NCBI GenBank assembly: GCA_902702965.1
Contig: CACRXP010000417.1
Span: 356,353 to 420,352, forward strand
Length of the DNA: 64,000 nucleotides
From: Spirometra erinaceieuropaei
Lineage: Eukaryota > Platyhelminthes > Cestoda > Diphyllobothriidea > Diphyllobothriidae
Reading direction: 5' to 3'
In this document: positions 56,669 to 64,000 of the stretch, piece after piece
Position numbering within the stretch: the stretch's first letter is position 1
Layout: the number at the start of each line of letters is the position of its first letter
Made by a program: the position numbers and the translations under genes
Notes under the pieces: model-generated
The model's input: only the letters and a program-made list of their open reading frames with translations
Told to the model about the DNA's origin: nothing
Databases searched by the model: none

Positions 56669-59600
56669 ACGCTATTAATACGCAATAGCTGATGCATTTC
56701 AGCTCAAATATTCATAAAAACGTTCGGACCGGGAATGAAAAAGGGCCTAGTTCGAAGCATTTACTCCATGTTAGAGCGTTAATTTCCTCATGAATTAAAC
56801 AAGGCAAGTGGCAGCTAAGCTCACATTTCGCCGCAGCGTCATCATCCGTAGATATTGTTGCATATACCGTCAAAAATCGACCAGCAGCATACTGTAACAA
56901 CCCATGAAAGATAGGACATGCCGATTGTTTCTTGCATACTTTTCGGCATCAGCCAGCCACGTCCCAAGACTGCGATGCAGAAGCCAAACCAACACTCACT
57001 TTGATGTCTCTTCGCTGGTCTGAAACGAAAACCAGGCATGAACTTGCTGCCGGACATTTTGGAAGTTGTCCGCTAATTCGATACGTCAACTTTCTTGATA
57101 AACCAACCTCCCAGGTCGGCGAATACAACTCGCTGCTTCGACGCAATTGACTGTTTATGAGACTCTATCTTTTTGATGGTTCAAATTCAAACAATTGTCA
57201 AAAGGACGAGCTCAGAACGGAAGGTTGATTACCGACCATAACTATAGAGGAACTGCTTTTCAGAGGACAGCTGCAAGACGGAATAAAATCACATATAATT
57301 CTACCATTTGGATCGTGCAATTAGTTTGCGTGTATACTGTTAGTTAAATTTCGTTTGTTTTTAAGCGCTTGTTTTCTTAACTACCACCTGTGCTGTCAGG
57401 TATGGTATGCCACGCGACCAATCATTGGGGAAGTTAAAGAAAATTGCAAAGCCCATTTTCGATATCTTCAGGCCATATTTTTCTCGTCCAAACCATTGAG
57501 ATTATTTTAAGAAAAATTTACTGTTTCATCATGGATTCCTTGTATAACATGCCTCTCAATTCACAAGAAATTTGCTAGGCCTGCATCTGTTTCAGAGTGG
57601 CATTCAATCATTGGAAGTCAGGGAACATCACTGGGAAAATAGGCTGACTTTGAGTGGTGATCTCCTTGCCGTATTTGTGATTGCGAATAAGCATTCCGAT
57701 GGCTAACCGTCGCCATTTATGCTCTAAAATCTGGTTTAGTTTTATTCTGTGCGTCACACTCAGCACTGCACTTGATCAATATTTCATTCGATTTAGATGC
57801 CACCATGTCTTTCGAACAAACAACTCCACGTCTAGTTTTCTTACAAATTAATCGCGGTTTTCGATGCGTTGCATGTACGCACACCTTGTCACTATTCAAG
57901 CCTTTGAAATCGTAACTTAAATTTACTCATTTGCAGTGAGGTTGCATTAACCAGGGCAGGATCTTAGACGAGGATATTATTTGAATACTATTTTATATTA
58001 TGGCCATGCAGATGATGCGTTTTGGGATAAAGTGTGATGTCGTTGATTAAAATAAATGACAGACCAAAGATAAAATATAATGAGGTCAACGATCAGCTAT
58101 CGTCCTAGATAAACTTATGCCCTTACTAGCGGATCAAGCTCCCGGCTAAAATAAAGGACGCATGACGTAAGTATAGGCGACTGAACAGTACAGAGAAGAC
58201 TTAGATGAATTTTGTTACGAAGCAATGACAAACTTTCATTCACTTTTGCCACTTTTAGTCATTACCTGAAGTCAGCTTCTAAATATATTTTAACAGGGCG
58301 CTAATGTTTTGGCAGTCTAAACAATCAGCTATCTTGCATATCACAAACAGTCAGTGATTGTGTTTTTCGCGAACTGTCCTGCCGAAGGGCGAAGTAGAGG
58401 CGTGCTATCTGTAATCCGAGCGTATCTCACTTGTGTCCTCCTTCTGCGACTTATGTCAGCGCCTGCGTATTTATCTTCAGTTGTGAACGTGAGATCACAG
58501 TGTCCGGAGCACTTACCTTATTCTTCGCTATCGTGTTTTAAATTGTTAGGGAAGGTAGTTTACTAGAGCCATTTTTAAAAAACTAACTGGTTTCACCGTT
58601 GTGTAAATAGAGTTGACTAAAGTACATGTAAAGCAATTAATAGCATTTGTCAGGGATCCATTTTTTATGTTTTCCTTTGAATGTCGTCGGATGTTTTTGT
58701 TAGGAAGATGGAGAATGCATTACTGAAACAAATTATATAATTTAACATCTAGTATAACGAATATGAATCATTAGTCTTATCTTCTGCTCTGTCCACACTT
58801 TTGTATTATTCACGCTTTTTTGCCGCAAATGGGCTCATATGTAGATGTTTGCAGTAGAGTTTAAAAAAATGCTCTTATGAAAGAACTGTCCAGGTTTTAT
58901 CCCTAGGGATATCTGTTTTCTTGACCCTAGGGCACTGCCACAAGTCAGTTTTAGTAACATTGCTGTTTTTGAGTTTTTTTAACCTTTTTGTTGACATTTG
59001 CGTTGACAGCCTGTCGGTTGAGCAACGAACATCAAAGTAGATTTTATGTCATTAAATGTTATCACAGATGTTAAACGAATTATTCGTTCGTTGTAAAAAA
59101 TTAAAATCCCCTGCTGGTACGTTCTCTCAATATAGCTCTTGCATCATAAATGTGATTTTAATGCCTATGTAAATAGTTGCGCAAAAGTTCTAACAAATTA
59201 TTGGTTTTGTAGAATGTTATACATAAAATAACAGCGCATGAATATACTGAAACATCACTGACAATTCAAATTGTGAAGCGACGTAACCACGGCACACTGA
59301 TATATGGTCGCACTTTATAGCGTTTTTGGACTTGGGCAGTACAATAACATAAGCTTGTGGAGGCACGCTAATAAGCATTCTTATTTAGTGGCTCTGCGTT
59401 TTCTAAAAACCAGTTGATGTTAATCCAAAATTAAATTAAAGACAGGTATTTGAATACCCTGCGGACTGGCCTGCGTTGTCATCTATTAATTTGCACAAAA
59501 GTTTTTAAACAGTGTAAATTGTTTGATGTATTGCCTAGCTCCGTTTTAGTTTAAATAATTATGTTCCTTTTAATAGGGTTAGTTTTTCAGTATTTGCAAC

Positions 59601-59992
59601 ATGCCCAAGAAGATGCGGTTTTTATTTTAAATATAACGAGCTCCTTAAAGAGATAGTTTATCAGTCGACGACAGAGCTAGTTCTCTAGAATATGTTTAGT
59701 AACGAGAATGCTCTTTCGGCTTTAATGCTGTCGATTGTAGTACTTATTGTGCGTATAGAGCGAGGTAGGGTGCTATCTAAATCAAAGCTTTGGAGATTGG
59801 CATCGACAACATAGCTGTCGACAGCTGTAAACACCAAAGGGAAATGGTACAACAAAGGATCCCTGGGCCTTGACCTTAAAATTTACATTATTTTTTGGTG
59901 CGTTCAAAAACGCTAATACAAGGTAATTTGAGGCTGCATTTTATTTTTTTAACAGAAACCTCAGCAAGCAGCGCTGTTGTGCACAAACGCAG
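56661..59992 (+). repeat. Segmental duplication S, copy 2 (uninterrupted)
   Basis: Paralogue of 47979-53162 in the same orientation, 8.7 kb downstream. It preserves the empty site of the Tc1/mariner insertion: GACGAGGATATTATTTGAATAC at 57968-57989 aligns with the left flank GACGAGGATATA and right flank TAAGTTGAATAC of copy 1. It contains the counterparts of the identical blocks (57046-57271 and 58088-58228). Confidence 0.9.
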
Positions 59993-61825
59993 TATTTGAT
60001 TAAAAATCAACAAATAAATGTTTTACTTCAGTGAGTTGAATTTATCGTGATTTTTCCAATTTTATTATATTTGAAATTTGCAATCTCATAAAAAACGTCA
60101 TAGTCTGCATTTTTTTACTTATTTGGAATTAACTAAAACTTCACGCTTGCTACTTAACTTTTTCCATTCATGTGTAGCCTTTTTGCATCGAAATTGCTGT
60201 GTGATTTTTGGCTGCAAGGGGGGATTCCTTTGCACAAGTTTGCATTTTGCCACTTTCATAAGTATGTTTCAAGTTACTTTTTCAAGTGTTTACCCTTTTG
60301 CACATAATTAATAATTTGTTTTAAATTGACGAATGCACAGTTTTGGTAATCTGCTGTGAGAAAGCGATGATATTATTTAATTAAAAGTGGCGGAAAACCC
60401 ATTTTCTTAACTTTCGCGCACATCTACATAATACTCTAACTCTACAGCTCTTATTTAACGCTTTTTGCATCTCGAAAGCCATTTTTATCTATATAAGCAT
60501 AGGCGCCCTTATAATCCACATATGTTAGTACTAATGAAACGCTTGCGTTTTTCAGACCCCCATATCTGCATATTTAGCGGGGACTGAAAAACGGAATATA
60601 CTGCTTATTTCTATAAAAAAATTAGTCTTTATTTTTAAAAACCTTCACAGTTTAGTGTTTGTAAACATTTTTAAATTCGATAACAAAAGAAACAACCAAG
60701 TGGGCAAATTAGTGAATGCTAATTACACACCTCAGTTATGAATGCCAATGGCAAGACCAAATAACGTGAAGCGGACATGGAAAATTTCCAAGTGGCCAAG
60801 CATTCGCCAATGGCTGCGTATTGCGTAGAATGAAAGAAATGAGATCCATCGCGTAACCATACACAGACCTGCTTGACATTGTTTACAAATAAATATTTTT
60901 GGAAAGTGAATGCATGTTAAGGCATGCCCCAATTTCGCCATGTCGAAAAGCCCGGATTTTGGAAAAGTGTTACGTTTGGTCATTAATAGTGTTCGTAAAG
61001 ATTCGTTGTTTATTTCTCAAAATAAAATTTGCGGGTTTGCTTATGCTGATTCTAATTTAATTTACAATTCTCGGCGATTATTAAGAGTTTATTTAACCAG
61101 CTGCAGAGGGGTTTATTTGCACGGTTTACCCCATGGTCGTTGATCGGAGGGTTATCAAAGCACAAACAATGTAAGTAAATATGCCTCTAAAATAGAAACC
61201 GTAAATCAGACAATGATCAAGCGAGATAAAATTAATAAAATATTTTACTGTCCAATTAATAAGGCTAAATATTGCAGACCACATTTCAATTATTTCACCG
61301 CTAAGAAGTCAAACGGAGCCTTCCTGTTTGCGTTTCAGGCTCGTGGATGAGTTTCCGGCATCTGACAGCATAATGTTTGTATTAAATTTGTCTTGAGTCT
61401 GTCGCGCCGGAAATCAAAAATTTTATTTTATTTCTGCTGGATAGTTTCATTATTTTGTAAAATTACTCATTAGGTTGTCTCATATTTCACCTCTTGCCAG
61501 ACAAAAACGTTTACGCACAATATGGCATAGACGGCGAGTTAATAGCAAACTTATTTTAACAATAAGTAAAGAAATAAGTAGAGTTTCCATCATACGTTAG
61601 GGATTATAATTCGACAACGGTGTATGGTAGGGCACTTTGAAGGTTTTGAGCCAAAGCTTTCTTGCGTACACTCAGTAGCTTGCGAAAAGAGAATATGCAA
61701 ATCTGCGTATGCAAAAGGAAGTATTAACTTCCACAGTCTAGAAATGTGTTTATCAACGGCTTCCACAGGTAGCCGAATGGTTGCTTCCTTTCACCGATTT
61801 TTATTTGTTGCTTTATATTTTGATC
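59993..61825. other. AT-rich interval, no recognised gene
   Basis: Short frames only (60078-60311, 60910-61143, 61624-61902, all under 95 codons); the last one runs into the foldback element. No repeats shared with the rest of the window. Confidence 0.45.
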
Positions 61826-62803
61826 CAGAAAGTGTTCTAACACATAAACAGTTAACCGAAATTTTAAAATGCTTTGTGGACTTGAAAAGAGAACTTACGT
61901 AAAATTGTTATATTAGTCATGTGCATCTCATTCCCTGGAAAATTTATTTGCTTCAAGGATGTCAAATTTTTAACGGATGTCTTTAAACCGCCTGCGAAAT
62001 GCATACTCTGCAGAGATGACTACCTACTTAGAATGGCTTTTTCTCAGTAATTTTTCACGGCCTTATAAAAAATAGGTTTAATAAAGAATAGGCATAAAAA
62101 TATTCATCGCCTTGTTCATTTAACAGAACATAATAACGTTTTAAAGTTTTACGCCAAACGAGAAGTTATAATTTGCTTGTAAAAAGCTTTTTGATTTTTC
62201 AACTGCTCTTAAACTCAACCTCTCATTACACTTGCAATCAGGGATTCCAAACTACAAATCATATATTTTCCCTGTACTGAAGACCGTAATTTCTATACGC
62301 TATGAAATGGAAACCATACTGGGTTGGTGAAATGTAGCAGTGTATTTCAATCATATTGTAAACTTTTAAAGCAGCATTAGTCAATGCAGAAATATGATGC
62401 TTTGTGAACGGACATTTCGCCGCATAAAAAATATCTCATAATTTGAAACATTTTAAAATCAAATTGCGCTCATCCTGCGAGTAAAGCATAAGACAAAGGC
62501 GAAGTTTCCTTTCCAGTAAGTAGAATAATCAATACTGTTACACATCTTTTCTGTGGAATGTATTTAAATTTATAAGAGTTTCGAAGATCAAACAAATGCC
62601 CATGACATAGTGGGTATTTTTACGGAGTGCAAAGTCTGCAGGTGGCGAAAAAAGATATCCATTCAAAAAAGCATCCTTACATAACGAAAATATCTTAATT
62701 TATGGTCCGTGGTAATTACTACAACAAATTCTAAGCACTGTGTTTAAGTCGAGAAGAAATTTCAATATTTTGATTAACGTTTCCCAAATTAAATCATATA
62801 CTG
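61826..62803. mobile_element. Foldback Tc1/mariner-like MITE, very degenerate copy
   Basis: The left end (CCAGAAAGTGTTCTAACAC, then TTAACCGAAATTTTAAAATGC) and right end (TTTCAATATTTTGATTAACG, ending AAATCATATACTG) recall family termini. Inner landmarks appear in order: GATGACTACCTACTTAGAATG, TAGGCATAAAAATATTCATCG, and the right-arm counterparts near 62600-62680. TA target sites are not clear. The most decayed copy in the window. Confidence 0.6.
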
Positions 62804-64000
62804 CACGTTTATTACCCAGAAATTAAGTTTCTAAAAGGCAGAATGATTGAGTTATCTACAATTCATTATATTTTGGATATTACTCTCTACGCCCTCGTTT
62901 TTTGGAAAATGATGTTCAGATTCAACGCATAAAGTTAAATTCTTACCGTATTGTTGGAGACAAAATCTACCTCTCCCTTTATTTAAAAAGCTTGAGATGC
63001 GCAAACACTGAACCCAGACTAATTGCCCATTAGAAAAATAACTTTGGAGTAAAACAGAAAAACACCCCTTAGCGGTGGTCTGTAATTAACCTACATCAAG
63101 AGGATAAAAGAACAGCCCCTGTAACTATGTTTTCCCCAAAAGTGACGTGAGTCATACGCTTGCCTTTGCATTAACCTCTTCAAAATTGGTGTAAACTAAG
63201 CTCCCTGAAACGTCGGCGGTATGATGCGTTGAGTTCAGCATATGAATACATTTTTGAGACTGTTTAAATTTCAATGGGACGGTTTTCGAAATCGTTCCGA
63301 TTATATCTGACCGGCCTAAAATGTTTGGTTAATGTGACCCTCAGTAAATTCACAGACGATGTTCTGCCTTTGAATTTCGTCCAACTTGCCTAAGTGGAAA
63401 AGAGGCTTTTGTCCCGAATGCACCCCAAAGAGACACAAGACGTGACTTACTTAGACAGGACGGTTGAATAAGCTGGAGTTGTGTACGTTTTATGCAAACT
63501 CCTGAGGGCGTCCCTGCGTTGCACTGAAACATCGAAAAGTTAGTCTAGATTATTCCTAAGCATTTCTTAATCCTGTTTTGCACTTTCTTTGGTTGATTAA
63601 AAATTGACAAATGTTAAATCTCAATATCGGCTGTTTCAGGGTGCTTTGAACTTGACCCTGACCGTTAAGCTCCTAGGTAGCAAATCACGTCCCACCCGAT
63701 TTTCAAAACAGTCGACGGCTGCAACAGAATACTTTTTACCATAAAAATGTGTATCTTTTTAATTTAATTTTTTCCATAATATTTGCAATCAAAAGTTTTT
63801 ACGCTCATATGATTAGTTAAGTTAGCAAAACATTTACATTCAATTAGAGTCGATGGAAAAAAATAACCATACGTAGAGAAAACCTGATGCGGTTAGAATG
63901 CGGTTATCCCTCAACAAGAAACGCTTATGCAGACTAACTAAAGCCAAAATTCCTTCTCAATCGAAAAGTTCCAAAGGCCTGTTTTTCATCAAAAACAATG
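62804..64000. other. AT-rich interval to the window end
   Basis: No gene, transposon terminus or RNA gene recognised. Only short frames are present. Confidence 0.4.

Overview
This 64 kb window looks like repeat-dominated nuclear DNA of a flatworm, most likely a cestode. That placement is an inference. It rests on several lineages of Penelope-like element (PLE) whose reverse transcriptase (RT) is followed by a GIY-YIG nuclease, an RTE-type LINE fragment of the kind abundant in parasitic flatworms, a degenerate TTAGGG-type repeat, and AT-rich sequence around somewhat GC-richer transposon remnants. I found no intact host protein-coding gene, no rRNA, no CRISPR array and no bacterial-style operon. 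Every coding stretch I recognise is a decayed transposable-element gene with stops or frameshifts.

Layout. 1-6.5 kb: copies of a long-inverted-repeat, Tc1/mariner-like non-autonomous element (about 0.9 kb, TA target sites, CAGT...ACTG ends), with a PLE remnant at 4.3-5.5 kb. 6.5-11.4 kb: AT-rich, nothing recognised. 11.4-13.4 kb: GC-richer block with no clear gene. 17.8-18.2 kb: dispersed repeat with a degenerate CCCTAA array. 19.6-20.6 kb: a second subfamily of the foldback element. 23.5-23.9 kb: two tRNA-derived units of 81 nt. 27.2-27.6 kb: PLE GIY-YIG fragment. 28-29.8 kb: foldback element with a duplicated arm. 30.7-32.5 kb: PLE on the minus strand. 33.8-38.1 kb: tandem duplication of a ~1.6 kb unit, the first unit carrying a ~0.9 kb insertion. 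38.1-41.1 kb: a PLE flanked by ~570 bp direct repeats. 41.6-43.5 kb: three more PLE pieces, two of them head-to-head. 44.3-45.7 kb: RTE endonuclease fragment next to a deleted foldback element. 46.9-47.8 kb: another foldback element. 48.0-53.2 kb and 56.7-60.0 kb: two copies of a ~3.3 kb segment, the first interrupted by a 1.9 kb Tc1/mariner transposon and the second preserving the empty site. 53.9-56.6 kb: the most complete PLE, interrupted by a 391 bp copy of the telomere-like repeat. 61.8-62.8 kb: a very degenerate foldback element.

How the parts relate. The Tc1/mariner transposon shares its terminal ~30 bp with the foldback elements, so a transposase of this lineage probably mobilised them. 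Four PLE 3' ends carry a ~42 nt hammerhead-like fold at the same place relative to the element end. Both large duplications contain blocks of 138, 141 and 226 bp that are perfectly identical inside otherwise diverged copies; the PLE biology does not explain these.
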